A stretch of DNA of 64,000 bases from Desulfurivibrio sp044068625. GTDB taxonomy: Bacteria; Desulfobacterota; Desulfobulbia; Desulfobulbales; Desulfurivibrionaceae. This document shows positions 8,734 through 17,745 of this stretch, piece by piece (position 1 is the stretch's first letter; every line of letters starts with the position of its first letter). A program made the translations under genes and the position numbers. The notes below the pieces were generated by a model. It was given only the letters and a program-made list of their open reading frames with translations. It ran no database searches and had not been told where the DNA came from. The stretch spans positions 51,362 to 115,361 of the forward strand of contig NZ_JBIPKH010000008.1 of NCBI RefSeq assembly GCF_044068625.1, written 5' to 3'.

Positions 8734-10524
8734 TTAAGCAAAAAGATCGACACCCTGCTCCCGACCCGAACCGTTGGGGCGGTGATAGAGCACGCTCTCC
8801 GGCACTTCGGCCAGATTTTCCCGACGCACCATGCCGCCCCCCCGCTGGTTGGTCCAGGCGGAGACAAAACGCTGCCAGGCCTCGCCGGACTCATCCCGGC
8901 CCTGCTGATCCACGGAAACCATGCACTCGCCAAGCTGAAAGCCCCGCCGCTCCAGACTCTCCCGGAAGAGATCCATGTGCCGCTCCAACACCTCCTTGAC
9001 CTTGCTGTTTTCCATGGCAAAGGAGAGGGAGACCTGGTTGTCGCGAACCAACATCTCCACCCGCACCTCACCCAGTTCCCGGGGATAGAGGTGCATAACC
9101 AGATGATGCTCGTTGCGCTGGAGCCCGGCGGTCACTCCGCTGCTGATCCGGTTGAAGATCTGCTGTTCCAATTGGGAACTAAAACGAGGAGAACCGGCCA
9201 GGGCGCGCAGGGCCTCAGCCCGCGGATTATCGGCACTGCCGGCATCAGTGGCCGGCAGTGCCTCGCCACCCCGGCCATGCTCCCGCAATTCGCTGAGAAA
9301 ATGGCGCCCGGAAAAAGCTTCTCCGTTAAGCTCGGCTTCACCATCGGCGAGAAGACCGACCTGGGCCACGGCCCGCTCCACCATTCGGCCGGCGGCCAGG
9401 ACATCTTTGCCCGGCTCGGCAAATTTTTCCTCAAGCCGCAGCTCCTCCTTAAGCGAAACCACCGGCCCCACCCGCTCAACCCTGACGGCGGCCAGATCAA
9501 CGCTCTCCAGGAGCTGGCCGTAAATCTTCTCCACCGCCCCCTGCACCGCCGGACTCCAGCCCACCCGCTGTTCGGCAAAATCCGCCCGGGTAAAAATCTC
9601 CTTGAGCTGGGCCAGAAACTCGGGGATCTCGGCCTGGGGCCGACCACCCTGCACCTCCGCCAGCCCTTTGGCCAGCAGTTCGCGAAAGCGGCTCAGGTCC
9701 AGTTCCAACGGCAGATTGGGGCGTTGGGGCTGCTCCCAGGGGGCGTGGAGTTCGGGCAGCAGTTCCCGCTGCAAGGCCCGGGAAACCCCGGCCGCGTCCA
9801 GCACCACCAGCAACTGCTCCGCATCCCAACCGGTTAAACTGAGGCCACCGGCCTGGAGATCGAAATCCTGGGGGTTGAGCCCCTCCAGCCCTTGGAGGAA
9901 GGCCACCAGGTTGAGGGTATTATCACCGCGCACCGCCTGCTCGCCCAATCGCTCAACCTCCTCCCCCGGCACCCCCAGCCGCGCGAGGATCAACTGGAGA
10001 TAAGGCAGGTCGGTTTCCGGCACCAACACCGGAGCTTCGTGATCCATATTCAGAAAATGGCGGGAGAAACGGGCCAGAAACTCGCCCATCTCGAAACCCC
10101 CCTGATTTTGCTCCAGGCTGGTCAACAGGGCGGTGGTATCGGCCTGATCCATCCCCGCCCGGGCCGCCAGGGCGGCCAGCTGGGAAGGATCATCAATGAC
10201 GACCCGCCAGGCCCCGGGACCATTTTGCGGATCCCGAGCCTGCTCCCTGATCAGCCCCAGAAATTCCCCCAGCAGAGCGGTTATTTCAGCCGGCGAACCA
10301 CCTTTCTCCCGCTCGCTCCGCGCCACCTCCCGGCCGGCCCGGTCACGCCCGTCGGCCCGGGCCTCTGCTCGGCCCGCCCCCAAGGCGTTTTCACTGCGGC
10401 GGCGTTCGACCAGGCGGTTCTCCAGGTGGCCGGCAAAGGACTCATCTCCGGCGCGGCCGCTCCGGGAGCGGGAGCCGAGCTCGGGGCCTTCGGCGATCTG
10501 CAAGGGGATCATCAAGGTTTCCAC
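8734..10524 (-). CDS. fliK: Flagellar hook-length control protein FliK
   Basis: Secreted molecular ruler that measures hook length and switches the export apparatus to filament substrates. The long, low-complexity N-terminal region (about residues 1-450) is poorly conserved. The C-terminal Flg_hook domain is recognisable (LVMHLYPRELGEVRVEMLVRDNQ, then LERRGFQLGECMVSVDQ). The start is GTG at 10524 with AAGGAGTG about ten bases upstream; an in-frame ATG lies four codons later. First gene after the sigma-54 promoter at 10586-10600, consistent with middle-class flagellar expression. Confidence 0.9.
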   Translation of the reverse strand: METLMIPLQIAEGPELGSRSRSGRAGDESFAGHLENRLVERRRSENALGAGRAEARADGRDRAGREVARSEREKGGSPAEITALLGEFLGLIREQARDPQNGPGAWRVVIDDPSQLAALAARAGMDQADTTALLTSLEQNQGGFEMGEFLARFSRHFLNMDHEAPVLVPETDLPYLQLILARLGVPGEEVERLGEQAVRGDNTLNLVAFLQGLEGLNPQDFDLQAGGLSLTGWDAEQLLVVLDAAGVSRALQRELLPELHAPWEQPQRPNLPLELDLSRFRELLAKGLAEVQGGRPQAEIPEFLAQLKEIFTRADFAEQRVGWSPAVQGAVEKIYGQLLESVDLAAVRVERVGPVVSLKEELRLEEKFAEPGKDVLAAGRMVERAVAQVGLLADGEAELNGEAFSGRHFLSELREHGRGGEALPATDAGSADNPRAEALRALAGSPRFSSQLEQQIFNRISSGVTAGLQRNEHHLVMHLYPRELGEVRVEMLVRDNQVSLSFAMENSKVKEVLERHMDLFRESLERRGFQLGECMVSVDQQGRDESGEAWQRFVSAWTNQRGGGMVRRENLAEVPESVLYHRPNGSGREQGVDLFA

Positions 10525-10585
10525 GGTCTGTTCACTCCTTGTTTATGGTTGCCGGGGGCAAAACAACTCTTGCCCAGCCCCTTAA

Positions 10586-10600
10586 GCAACTGTCGTGCCA
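10586..10600 (-). promoter_or_regulatory. Sigma-54 (-24/-12) promoter for fliK-flgD-flgE
   Basis: Read on the minus strand the site is TGGCAC-N5-TTGC, an exact match to the RpoN consensus including the invariant GG and GC with ten-base spacing. It lies 62 bases upstream of the fliK GTG and immediately downstream of a terminator, so it should start a separate transcript activated by the FlrC-like protein encoded nearby. Confidence 0.88.
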
Positions 10601-10650
10601 ATGCGCCTTAAAAAAAATTACAACACAAAAACAAGGAATTAATAGCGTGA

Positions 10651-10680
10651 CAAAAAGAGAAAACCGGCCTCTGGGGCCGC
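10651..10680 (-). terminator. Probable rho-independent terminator after the flgB-motE-like operon
   Basis: On the minus strand a CGGCC/GGCCG stem with a 5-nt loop is followed by GTTTTCTCTTTTT. Two further short hairpins lie upstream of it on the same transcript: 10753-10770, a perfect 7-bp stem, and 10787-10802, a 6-bp stem with a gaaa-type loop. It separates the preceding operon from the sigma-54 promoter of fliK. Confidence 0.6.
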
Positions 10681-10814
10681 TCAGGTGGGCAATAAAGGCG
10701 AGGGGAAAAAGAGGTGGGACGATTTTGCCCAGCGCCACGGGCCGGGCTGGCGGCCGGAACAGTTTCCGGCGAGGGAGGCTTAGCAGCCCGTTGAAAAACG
10801 GGTTGTTCGTGAGG

Positions 10815-11306
10815 TTAGAGGAGACCCAGCTGACGGCTGAGCCGGACGGCTTTATCCTGCTCCAGACGGGGGATGATATCGGCCACCATCTCGGTTCTGA
10901 GGCCACGGAGAATCTCCAGGGCGTCCCGGTCACTCATCTGGTTGAGCAGTTCAGCGACCCGGGTGGGCCGCATGGCGCTGTAGACCCGGATCAGGTCGCG
11001 AAAGGCCTGATCCTTCACGGCGGTCAGGGCATCCAGGGTGGCCTTGGCCTCCCGTTGCAGCACCAGCAGCCGCTCCAGCTCCCGCTCCAGGTTCTGCTCC
11101 AGCTCCGCCAGCAACTGTTCCCGCTGGGCCAACCGCTCCTCCCGGGCCGCCAACTCCCTCTCCTGGTCCCGCAAGCGGGAGGAGTGAGCAAGCTCCTCCT
11201 GGCTGGCCCGCACCGGCCGGGTCTGCCCCTGGAGTTGATCAGGACTCAATATCCCCGGCAGCAGCAGGGCCCCGGCCACAATCAGCACCGCGGTTCTGGT
11301 TTTCAT
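10815..11306 (-). CDS. MotE-like periplasmic protein (MgtE-N-like C-terminal domain)
   Basis: A 163-residue protein with an N-terminal signal/anchor segment (TAVLIVAGALLLPGIL). A charged coiled coil follows (about residues 40-100, rich in Glu, Arg and Leu). The C-terminal module VAELLNQMSDRDALEILRGL resembles the MgtE N-domain found in MotE, the periplasmic chaperone of the MotC motor protein in rhizobia, and in similar proteins next to fliJ in many flagellar operons. The ATG at 11306 has GGGAG upstream; an earlier ATG overlaps the end of fliJ. Exact function here is not established. Confidence 0.75.
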   Translation of the reverse strand: MKTRTAVLIVAGALLLPGILSPDQLQGQTRPVRASQEELAHSSRLRDQERELAAREERLAQREQLLAELEQNLERELERLLVLQREAKATLDALTAVKDQAFRDLIRVYSAMRPTRVAELLNQMSDRDALEILRGLRTEMVADIIPRLEQDKAVRLSRQLGLL

Positions 11307-11310
11307 CGAT

Positions 11311-11757
11311 CTATCTCCCACCATGCCGGCCGAACCGCAGAATCATCTGCTCATCCAGTTCGGCCTGCTCTTTTTTCAGCTCTTCCCGGAGATACTCCTC
11401 GTAATCCCGCTCCCGGGCCTTCTCCATGATCTTCCGCTCCCGCATCCTGCCCACCAGCTCCTGCCGCACCTGTTCCACCACCTGCCGCTGGCTGCTAAGC
11501 GCCTGCCGCTGGCGGTCGAGATCCCGCTCCCGACGTTCTATTCCATCCACGAACATGATATAGAGGGGAGCCGGAATCGGTTGGCGCTTGCGCTCTTCAA
11601 AGAGGGTGATCGCCTGGGCCAGCTCGGCGGTGATTTCAGCCAGGCGGCTCTGCTGCCGCTCCAGTTGAGCCTGGGCCAGGGCCAGCTTTTGGCGGGCCAG
11701 CTCCTCCAGGTTGCGGCGATAACCGAGCACGCTTTCAAAACGGAATCGGTAAGCCAT
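11311..11757 (-). CDS. fliJ: Flagellar export protein FliJ
   Basis: Soluble component of the flagellar type III export gate that couples the FliI ATPase to FlhA. The 148 residues are almost entirely a charged coiled coil, starting MAYRFRFESVLGYRRNLEELA, which is the FliJ family opening. It sits directly after fliI with one base between them, in the conserved fliH-fliI-fliJ order. The coiled-coil sequence alone is weakly diagnostic, but N-terminus, length and position make the call secure. Confidence 0.9.
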   Translation of the reverse strand: MAYRFRFESVLGYRRNLEELARQKLALAQAQLERQQSRLAEITAELAQAITLFEERKRQPIPAPLYIMFVDGIERRERDLDRQRQALSSQRQVVEQVRQELVGRMRERKIMEKARERDYEEYLREELKKEQAELDEQMILRFGRHGGR

Positions 11758-11758
11758 G

Positions 11759-13069
11759 CTATTTCTTAAACAGGGTTAGAAGTTGGGCCACACTGTCGGA
11801 GGCGGAAACCCGCTCATCCACCTGCTGCCGCAAATAGGCGTTCAGTTGATCGATCATGGCCACGGCGTTGTCGATCTTGGGATTGCTGCCCTTGGCGTAG
11901 GCCCCGATATTGATCAGATCTTCCGAGCGGCGATAAAGGGCCAGCACCTCCAGAAAACGCTGGGCCGCCTGCAGCTGCTCCCGGGCGGCGACATCGGTCA
12001 TGCAGCGGCTGACACTGCCCATCACCTCGATGGCCGGGTAGTGGCCCTGGGCGGCCAGGTCACGGCTGAGGACAATATGACCATCGACGATGGAACGGAC
12101 CGCGTCGGCAATCGGTTCGTTCATATCGTCACCCTCCACCAGCACGGTGAAGATCCCGGTGATACTGCCCTTGTCCTGGCAGGTGCCGGCCCGTTCCAGC
12201 AGTTTGGGCAACTGACCAAAAACCGAAGGGGTATAACCCCGGGAGGTTGGGGGCTCCCCGATGGCCAGCCCCACCTCCCGGCTGGACATGGCGTAACGGG
12301 TAACCGAGTCCATCATCAAGACCACATCCCGCTGCTGGTCACGAAAATACTCCGCCACCGCCATGGCCAGATAGGCTCCCCGCATCCGAACCAGCGGGGG
12401 CTGGTCGGAGGTGGCCACCACCACCACCGAGCGGGCCAGACCTTCGGGGCCGAGGTCCCGCTCGATGAAATCCTTCAACTCCCGACCCCGCTCCCCGATC
12501 AGGGCGATCACGCTGATATCGGCGGCGGTGTGGCGGGCGATCATCCCCATCAGGGTGCTTTTGCCCACGCCGGAACCGGCCATGATCCCGATCCGCTGCC
12601 CCTTGCCCAGGGTAAGCAAGCCGTTGATCGCCCGCACCCCCACATCCACCGCGGCGGTGATCCGCTCCCGCTCCATGGGATTGAGCGGCTCGGCATAGAG
12701 GGGGTAGAATGCTTCCACCGGCAAAGGCGGGCCACCGTCCATGGGTCGGCCCAGACCATCGATGATCCGGCCCAGCAGGGCCTGGGAGACCGGCACCCGG
12801 GCCTGACCTTCAACCAACCGAATGGCGCTGCCCGGCTCCACCCCCCGCATCTCCCCCAGGGGCATCAGCAGAACCCGGCCATCGCGGAAACCCACCACCT
12901 CGGCCGGTACCGTGGAGCGTCCCCGAAACACCTCAACCTCACAGATGCTGCCCACCGGAATCCCCGGCCCTTCGCTTTCGATCACCATGCCGATCACCTG
13001 GCTGACCCGGCCACCCACGGTGATCAGGGAGGTTTCCCGGGCGATCTCCAGCAGGGGAGCGAAATCCAT
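11759..13069 (-). CDS. fliI: Flagellum-specific ATPase FliI
   Basis: Hexameric ATPase of the flagellar type III export apparatus, related to the F1 beta subunit. Walker A is GSGVGKST, with IALIGERGREL, VVLMMDSVTRYAMSSREVGLAIGEPP and the Walker-B region clearly present, over 436 residues. I prefer the ATG at 13069; a GTG one codon earlier overlaps the fliH stop. A GGGGGA ribosome-binding site lies upstream. It is translationally coupled to fliH and followed closely by fliJ. Confidence 0.97.
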   Translation of the reverse strand: MDFAPLLEIARETSLITVGGRVSQVIGMVIESEGPGIPVGSICEVEVFRGRSTVPAEVVGFRDGRVLLMPLGEMRGVEPGSAIRLVEGQARVPVSQALLGRIIDGLGRPMDGGPPLPVEAFYPLYAEPLNPMERERITAAVDVGVRAINGLLTLGKGQRIGIMAGSGVGKSTLMGMIARHTAADISVIALIGERGRELKDFIERDLGPEGLARSVVVVATSDQPPLVRMRGAYLAMAVAEYFRDQQRDVVLMMDSVTRYAMSSREVGLAIGEPPTSRGYTPSVFGQLPKLLERAGTCQDKGSITGIFTVLVEGDDMNEPIADAVRSIVDGHIVLSRDLAAQGHYPAIEVMGSVSRCMTDVAAREQLQAAQRFLEVLALYRRSEDLINIGAYAKGSNPKIDNAVAMIDQLNAYLRQQVDERVSASDSVAQLLTLFKK

Positions 13070-13071
13070 CA

Positions 13072-13911
13072 CTAATCCCCCACCGGACCGGAGCCTTCAC
13101 CTTCGTCGGCGGCCGCGTCGAGCTCAAGGGGTTTTTCGGCCGCCGCTCCCTCCTGGGCCAGGGCGGCCTGAAAGGCCAGATCCACCGCCTGATAGAGTTT
13201 GTCGCGGCAACTCTCCAGGGTGGCATCAATTTCGCCAAAACTGCTCTTGAGCAGACAACCGCCGGCGGCAACGGCGGGATCTTCCACCAACTGTACTCGA
13301 TTCTTGCCACCGAACAGGGCGGGATCGGTCAAACCGGCCTCCTTGAGATGGTGAAAATCGTCGGGGTTGAGGTGGACCTTAACCAGCGAATTCTCAATCA
13401 CATATTCCATCGCCCCCCGAAAACAGCTTTCGATGACCGCCGGGTTGACCGAAATCTCGTGGTGTACCAGTCGATCGGTCATGGTGGTGGCCAGCAGCAG
13501 CAGCTCTTCCCGGTAACGACGGATGATCGCCCCCCGTTGCCCCTCCAGGTTTTTCAGGATCTTACCAAGTCCCCCCAACCGTTGGGCATACTCCTTTTCC
13601 GCCTCGGCCCGCCCCTGGCGTTCTCCCTCGGCCCGCCCCCGGCGCTGGGCCTCCTCTTGCAGCCTGGCCGCCTCGGCCTTGGCCGTCTCCACGATCTTTT
13701 CCGCTTCCCGCCGGGCCTGCTCCACCGGATCGACCGCCTCATATCCAACGGCATCCGCCCCTCCCCCACCGGTCGGCGGCGGCGTGCGTTGCCAGAGATC
13801 CACCAGGGCAATGAACTCCTCGGCCCGGGGCGGCTTTTGCTTACGAGCCGCCTCCAGTTCGGCAAACTGCTCCCCGCTGTCGGCGGACCGCGACCGGTTG
13901 ACCCTAGACAA
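13072..13911 (-). CDS. fliH: Flagellar assembly protein FliH
   Basis: Dimeric stalk protein that binds and restrains FliI and docks it to the C ring. A central region rich in Ala, Glu, Arg and Gly (ARREAEKIVETAKAEAARLQEEA, then GRAEGERQGRAEAEKEYAQR) is the typical FliH helical repeat zone. The C-terminal domain resembles the V/F-type ATPase E subunit (VHLNPDDF, GGCLLKSSFGEIDATLE). The likely start is TTG at 13911, inside the end of fliG and six bases after GGGGAGG, giving 279 residues. No ATG or GTG is better placed. Confidence 0.88.
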   Translation of the reverse strand: MSRVNRSRSADSGEQFAELEAARKQKPPRAEEFIALVDLWQRTPPPTGGGGADAVGYEAVDPVEQARREAEKIVETAKAEAARLQEEAQRRGRAEGERQGRAEAEKEYAQRLGGLGKILKNLEGQRGAIIRRYREELLLLATTMTDRLVHHEISVNPAVIESCFRGAMEYVIENSLVKVHLNPDDFHHLKEAGLTDPALFGGKNRVQLVEDPAVAAGGCLLKSSFGEIDATLESCRDKLYQAVDLAFQAALAQEGAAAEKPLELDAAADEGEGSGPVGD

Positions 13912-14935
13912 ACTCGTCCTCCCCGCCGCCGCCCACCAGCAGCTGGACCTTGCCTTCCTGCTCCAGGCGCTTGGCAACCTTGATAATCGCCTGCTGGGCC
14001 GCCTCGACATCGCGCACCCGGGTCGGCCCCATGATCTCCATGTCATCCTTCAACAACTCCACCGCCCGGGAAGACATACTGCGGAAAATCTTCTCCATCA
14101 GTTCGGGGGAGGCGATCTTGAGGGCCACCTTGAGGTCGTCGGTGCTGACCTCCTTGAGGATCATCTGGATGCCGCGATCATCGACATTGAGCAGATCCTC
14201 AAAGACGAACATCAGGCGGCGAATCTCTTCAGCCAGGGCTTCCCGCTGCTCCTCGATCCCTTCCAGAATGGCCGCCTCCGTGGCCCGCTCGGCGCTGTTG
14301 AGCAGTTCGGCCACCGCCTCCACCCCGCCAAGTCGCTGACCTTCCATCCCCTCCACCGCCAGCAGCTCATCCTGCAGCACCCGGTCCACATCCACCAGAA
14401 TCTCGGGACTGACCTTGTCCAGCTCGGCCATCCGCATCACCACCTCCACCTGGGTGGCTTCGGGAAACTCCGCCAGCACATGGGCCGCTTGGCTGGGCTC
14501 CAGGACCGCCAGCACCAGGGCCACGGTCTGGGGATGTTCGTTGCGCAGAAAGTTGACCAGTACTTTCGGTTCCAGCTTGCGGGCCTTCTGGAACAGGGTC
14601 AGCTTCCAGTCGGAGCGGATATCCTCCAGGATCTCCTGGGCCTTCTCACCGGAGAGGGCCTTCCGCAGGGCCTGTTCCAGCAGATCGTTGCCGGAGAGAA
14701 AAAGATCGCTGCCGCCGGTATCACCCTTGAACTCCCGCAGCAGGGATTCCAGTTCATCCTTGTCGATCTTGTCGATCTTGGCCATCTGACGGCCCACCAG
14801 CTTGATCTCTTCCGGCGCCAGGCGTTGAAAAACCTTGGAGGTGAAATCATCTCCCACGGTCAACAGGAAGATCGCCGCCTTCTCCGGGCCGGTCAGACTA
14901 CTGCCGCCATCTTTTTTCTTGGGTGCAACCGCCAT
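13904..14935 (-). CDS. fliG: Flagellar motor switch protein FliG
   Basis: C-ring component that interacts with the MotA stator to generate torque and with FliM for switching. It has 343 residues and three domains. The middle-domain EHPQT motif is present (FLRNEHPQTVALVLAVL), and the C-terminal charged helix includes VDDRGIQMILKEV and SSRAVELLKDDMEIMGP. It overlaps fliH by eight bases and follows fliF by three bases. It ends with a Gly-rich GGGGEDEFV tail. Confidence 0.98.
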   Translation of the reverse strand: MAVAPKKKDGGSSLTGPEKAAIFLLTVGDDFTSKVFQRLAPEEIKLVGRQMAKIDKIDKDELESLLREFKGDTGGSDLFLSGNDLLEQALRKALSGEKAQEILEDIRSDWKLTLFQKARKLEPKVLVNFLRNEHPQTVALVLAVLEPSQAAHVLAEFPEATQVEVVMRMAELDKVSPEILVDVDRVLQDELLAVEGMEGQRLGGVEAVAELLNSAERATEAAILEGIEEQREALAEEIRRLMFVFEDLLNVDDRGIQMILKEVSTDDLKVALKIASPELMEKIFRSMSSRAVELLKDDMEIMGPTRVRDVEAAQQAIIKVAKRLEQEGKVQLLVGGGGEDEFV

Positions 14936-14938
14936 CGC

Positions 14939-16525
14939 TTACGCTTCCTCCCTTAACCAGCGCCGCACCAGGTCGGCGGCCCGATCGGGATCACTCTGAG
15001 CCAGGCGATAGAGCCGTTCCTGGTCGCTCAACCCCCGGGGGCCCAAGGTCAGCTCCTCCTCCTCTTCCCCTCCTTCCCGACCCACCGAAACCACCTGGGT
15101 CGTCCGTTTGGCCTCCAGACCCTTGGCCGCCAGCAGCCGGAAAAAAGGCCGGACCACAAAGAGCATCACCCCGAAAGTGATCAGCAGATAAACCAGGGGC
15201 ATGGCCAGCCATTCGGCCAACTCCCGCCACTGATCCAGTGGATCAACCTCCGGATCGGTCAGGGCCGAGAGGGCAAAGGGCAGGGAAGCAACCTCAATCT
15301 GATCGCCCCGTTCTTCGTTATAACCCACCGCGTTACGGACCAGGCGCTCGAAATAGGCCATCTCCTCGGCGGAACGGGGCCGGTATTCCAGGACGGTTTG
15401 CCCCGCGTCGTTGACCACTCGCTCGTAGGTGCCATCCACCATCACCGCCACCGACAGGCGCCGGACCCCACCGCCGCCCTCCTGCACCTGCCTGGTCTGG
15501 CGGCTGATTTCATAGTTGCGGGTCACATTGCTGCGCTGATAGGAACTGCCGGTCGCCCCACCATCCTCGCCGGCAAAAGTCGCCAGTTCGCCCTTGACCC
15601 CGGGAATACCCCGGGCCTGGTCTCCCCGCTGGTCGGACTCGGTCAGCAGCTGTTCACTGCGCACCACCTGCTCCTCGGGGTCAAAACTCTCCTCGGTGAG
15701 GTTTACCCGGCTGAAGTCGATATCGGCGGTGACACTGGCCCGCACCCGATTGACCCCCACCACCTCCTCCAGCATGCTCTCCACCTTGCGGCGGGCGGTC
15801 TCTTCCACCTTGTGCTGAAATTCAAGCTGGGTCCCGGAAAGGACTGCGTCCAGATCTCCTTTTTTGCGATAGAGCAGGCGACCGGCGGTATCCACCAGGG
15901 TGATGTTGTCATCGCTCAACCCCGGAACCGCCGAGGCCACCAGATTGACGATACTTTGAATCTGGTGCTGGGTAAGCTGCTCCCGCCCCCGCATCTGGAC
16001 GCTGATCGAGGCGGTAACCGGCTTTTCATCCTCAATGAACACCGACTCCCGGGGGGTGGCGATATGAACCCGGGCCTCCTGCACCTGCTGAAACTGGCGG
16101 ATGGTCCGGGCCAACTCCCCCTGCATGGCCCGCTGGAAATTGAGCCGATTGACAAAGTCGGTGGTTCCCAGGCCCACCTCGTCGAAAACCTCGAACCCCA
16201 CCCCGCCCCCCCGGGGCAAGCCATCGCCGGCCAGGGTCAGGCGGATCTCGTAAACCTGGCTGGCGGGCACCATGATCGCGGTGCCGGTATCGCTGAGCCG
16301 GTAAGGGACGTTGAGGTCCCGCAACCGCTGGACCACCTCGGCGGCATCCTGCTGGGAGAGTCCGGAGAAGAGCACCCGCTCATCCTGCTTACCCCCCACG
16401 CTGGTCAGGGCGATCATCCCCCCGAAAACCAGAACCACCATCCCCAGGGCGGTGATTTTCTGAAGCGGAGTCAACCCCTTGAAGATGGAGACAAGCTGGG
16501 TAAAAATTTCCTTGGGACCGGCCAT
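14939..16525 (-). CDS. fliF: Flagellar MS-ring protein FliF
   Basis: Inner-membrane ring on which the basal body is assembled. One transmembrane segment follows the N-terminus (ITALGMVVLVFGGMIAL) and a second lies near the C-terminus (MPLVYLLITFGVMLFVV). Between them is the YscJ/FliF domain with FSGLSQQDAAEVVQRL and QRAMQGELARTIRQ. The cytoplasmic tail binds FliG. The ATG at 16525 has a better-spaced AGGTG than the GTG at 16534, giving 528 residues. Situated between fliE and fliG. Confidence 0.97.
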   Translation of the reverse strand: MAGPKEIFTQLVSIFKGLTPLQKITALGMVVLVFGGMIALTSVGGKQDERVLFSGLSQQDAAEVVQRLRDLNVPYRLSDTGTAIMVPASQVYEIRLTLAGDGLPRGGGVGFEVFDEVGLGTTDFVNRLNFQRAMQGELARTIRQFQQVQEARVHIATPRESVFIEDEKPVTASISVQMRGREQLTQHQIQSIVNLVASAVPGLSDDNITLVDTAGRLLYRKKGDLDAVLSGTQLEFQHKVEETARRKVESMLEEVVGVNRVRASVTADIDFSRVNLTEESFDPEEQVVRSEQLLTESDQRGDQARGIPGVKGELATFAGEDGGATGSSYQRSNVTRNYEISRQTRQVQEGGGGVRRLSVAVMVDGTYERVVNDAGQTVLEYRPRSAEEMAYFERLVRNAVGYNEERGDQIEVASLPFALSALTDPEVDPLDQWRELAEWLAMPLVYLLITFGVMLFVVRPFFRLLAAKGLEAKRTTQVVSVGREGGEEEEELTLGPRGLSDQERLYRLAQSDPDRAADLVRRWLREEA

Positions 16526-16540
16526 CACGTTCACCTCGGG

Positions 16541-16843
16541 TTAAAGCTGCATCCGCATAACTTCCTGGTAGGCGTCAAGCCCCTTCTGGTGGACTTTGGT
16601 CATCAGCCGAAAGGAGATGCTGGACTTTTCCGCGGCGATCATGGTTTCGTGGATATTGGCATGCTGGCCGCTGACCAGTCCCTCGGCAAGATGGTTGGCC
16701 TCGGCCTGGCGGGCGCTTACCGCATCCACCGCCTTTTTCAGAACCTCGCCAAACCCGGAAACCAGGTCGCGGGTCGCGGCCGGCTGCTCGCTGCCGGCGA
16801 TACCGATGGGCATGGCCGGCTTTAAACCGGTGGGATTAATCAT
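16541..16843 (-). CDS. fliE: Flagellar hook-basal body adaptor FliE
   Basis: Small export substrate that joins the MS ring to the proximal rod. The 100 residues end with the conserved KSSISFRLMTKVHQKGLDAYQEVMRMQL-type segment. Length and position between flgC and fliF are as expected. A GAGGAG ribosome-binding site precedes the ATG at 16843. Confidence 0.95.
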   Translation of the reverse strand: MINPTGLKPAMPIGIAGSEQPAATRDLVSGFGEVLKKAVDAVSARQAEANHLAEGLVSGQHANIHETMIAAEKSSISFRLMTKVHQKGLDAYQEVMRMQL

Positions 16844-16857
16844 GGTTCACTCCTCCT

Positions 16858-17292
16858 CTAACGGCTGATCTCCAAGGCTCGCAGCGCCATTTCCTTGACG
16901 GCATCCAGGGCCGCGACATTGGCCTCATAGGAGCGGCGGGCGTTCATCATATCCACCATCTGCTCGGCCACATTGACATTGGGATAACGCACAATCCCGT
17001 TGGCGTCGGCGTCGGGATGGCTGGGATCGTAAACCTCGCGGAAGGGGGCCTTATCCTCCACCACTTCCACCACCTCCACCTTGCGCAGCCTGGAGGCGGC
17101 CCCCTCCAGGACGGTATTGAAATCCCGATCAAGGGGCCGGGCTTCAAAAACCACCGATTTGGCCCGGTAGGGACCACCCTCCATGGTCCGGGTGGTATTG
17201 GCATTGGCCAGATTCATGGCCGCGATGTTAAGGCGGCTGCGCTCGGCCTTCAAGGCCGAACCGCTGATCTGCATGGCTGTCAAAATATCCAT
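16858..17292 (-). CDS. flgC: Flagellar basal-body rod protein FlgC
   Basis: Proximal rod subunit. The N-terminus carries the rod-protein signature (SALKAERSRLNIAAMNLANANTTRT). The C-terminus has VNVAEQMVDMMNARRSYEANVAALDAVKEMALRALEI, the helical export/polymerisation segment. The 144-residue length is typical. It starts three bases after flgB ends. Confidence 0.97.
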   Translation of the reverse strand: MDILTAMQISGSALKAERSRLNIAAMNLANANTTRTMEGGPYRAKSVVFEARPLDRDFNTVLEGAASRLRKVEVVEVVEDKAPFREVYDPSHPDADANGIVRYPNVNVAEQMVDMMNARRSYEANVAALDAVKEMALRALEISR

Positions 17293-17295
17293 GGC

Positions 17296-17682
17296 TTACT
17301 TGGCTCCTTCGTCAATTACATGACGCAAACCTTCAAACTTTTTGGCGATCAACTTGCTGGTGACCTGATACATCAGCTGGTTTTCCGAAAGCTTGAGCAT
17401 CTCTTCATCCAGGTCCACCGGCCGCTCTTCCTGCCTGAACTGGCTGACCCGGGCCGCCTCCCCCGGGTCGACGGCGAGATGGCCTTTATGGGTGCGAGCC
17501 AGCTCCCCCTGGCCGCTGATCACCCGCTGCATCACCAGTTCAAAGGGAAAATCCTGCACCTTGTAGCCGGGGGTCTCCAGGTTGGCGATATTGGACTGAA
17601 TCAGCCCCTGGCGCTGGTTGCGGACATTGAGGGCCTGGTGCATCACCTCAATGGAACCACCGAATAATTTGTTTATGGGCAT
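17296..17682 (-). CDS. flgB: Flagellar basal-body rod protein FlgB
   Basis: Proximal rod subunit, 128 residues, with the rod motif RNQRQGLIQSNIANLETPGYK near the N-terminus and a C-terminal helix that includes LSENQLMYQVTSKLIAKKFEGL. First gene of the flgBC-fliEFGHIJ operon. A GGAGGAG ribosome-binding site precedes the ATG, and the sigma-54 promoter at 17728-17742 lies about 45 bases upstream. Confidence 0.97.
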   Translation of the reverse strand: MPINKLFGGSIEVMHQALNVRNQRQGLIQSNIANLETPGYKVQDFPFELVMQRVISGQGELARTHKGHLAVDPGEAARVSQFRQEERPVDLDEEMLKLSENQLMYQVTSKLIAKKFEGLRHVIDEGAK

Positions 17683-17727
17683 GGGCTCCTCCTGTTGCCG
17701 GGTTTAAACGCTCGCCAACTTTACCAT

Positions 17728-17742
17728 GCAAACATGGTGCCA
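17728..17742 (-). promoter_or_regulatory. Sigma-54 (-24/-12) promoter for flgB operon
   Basis: The minus-strand site is TGGCAC-N5-TTGC, again an exact RpoN consensus. It lies between the stop codon of the FlrC-like gene (17746) and flgB. With the identical element before fliK, it shows that both structural operons are RpoN-dependent. Confidence 0.88.
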
Positions 17743-17745
17743 ACC

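Noticed and set aside
10753..10802. Two small hairpins downstream of the MotE-like gene as separate terminators
   Set aside because: Neither is followed by a T-run on the minus strand; only the hairpin at 10651-10680 is. They are mentioned with that terminator.
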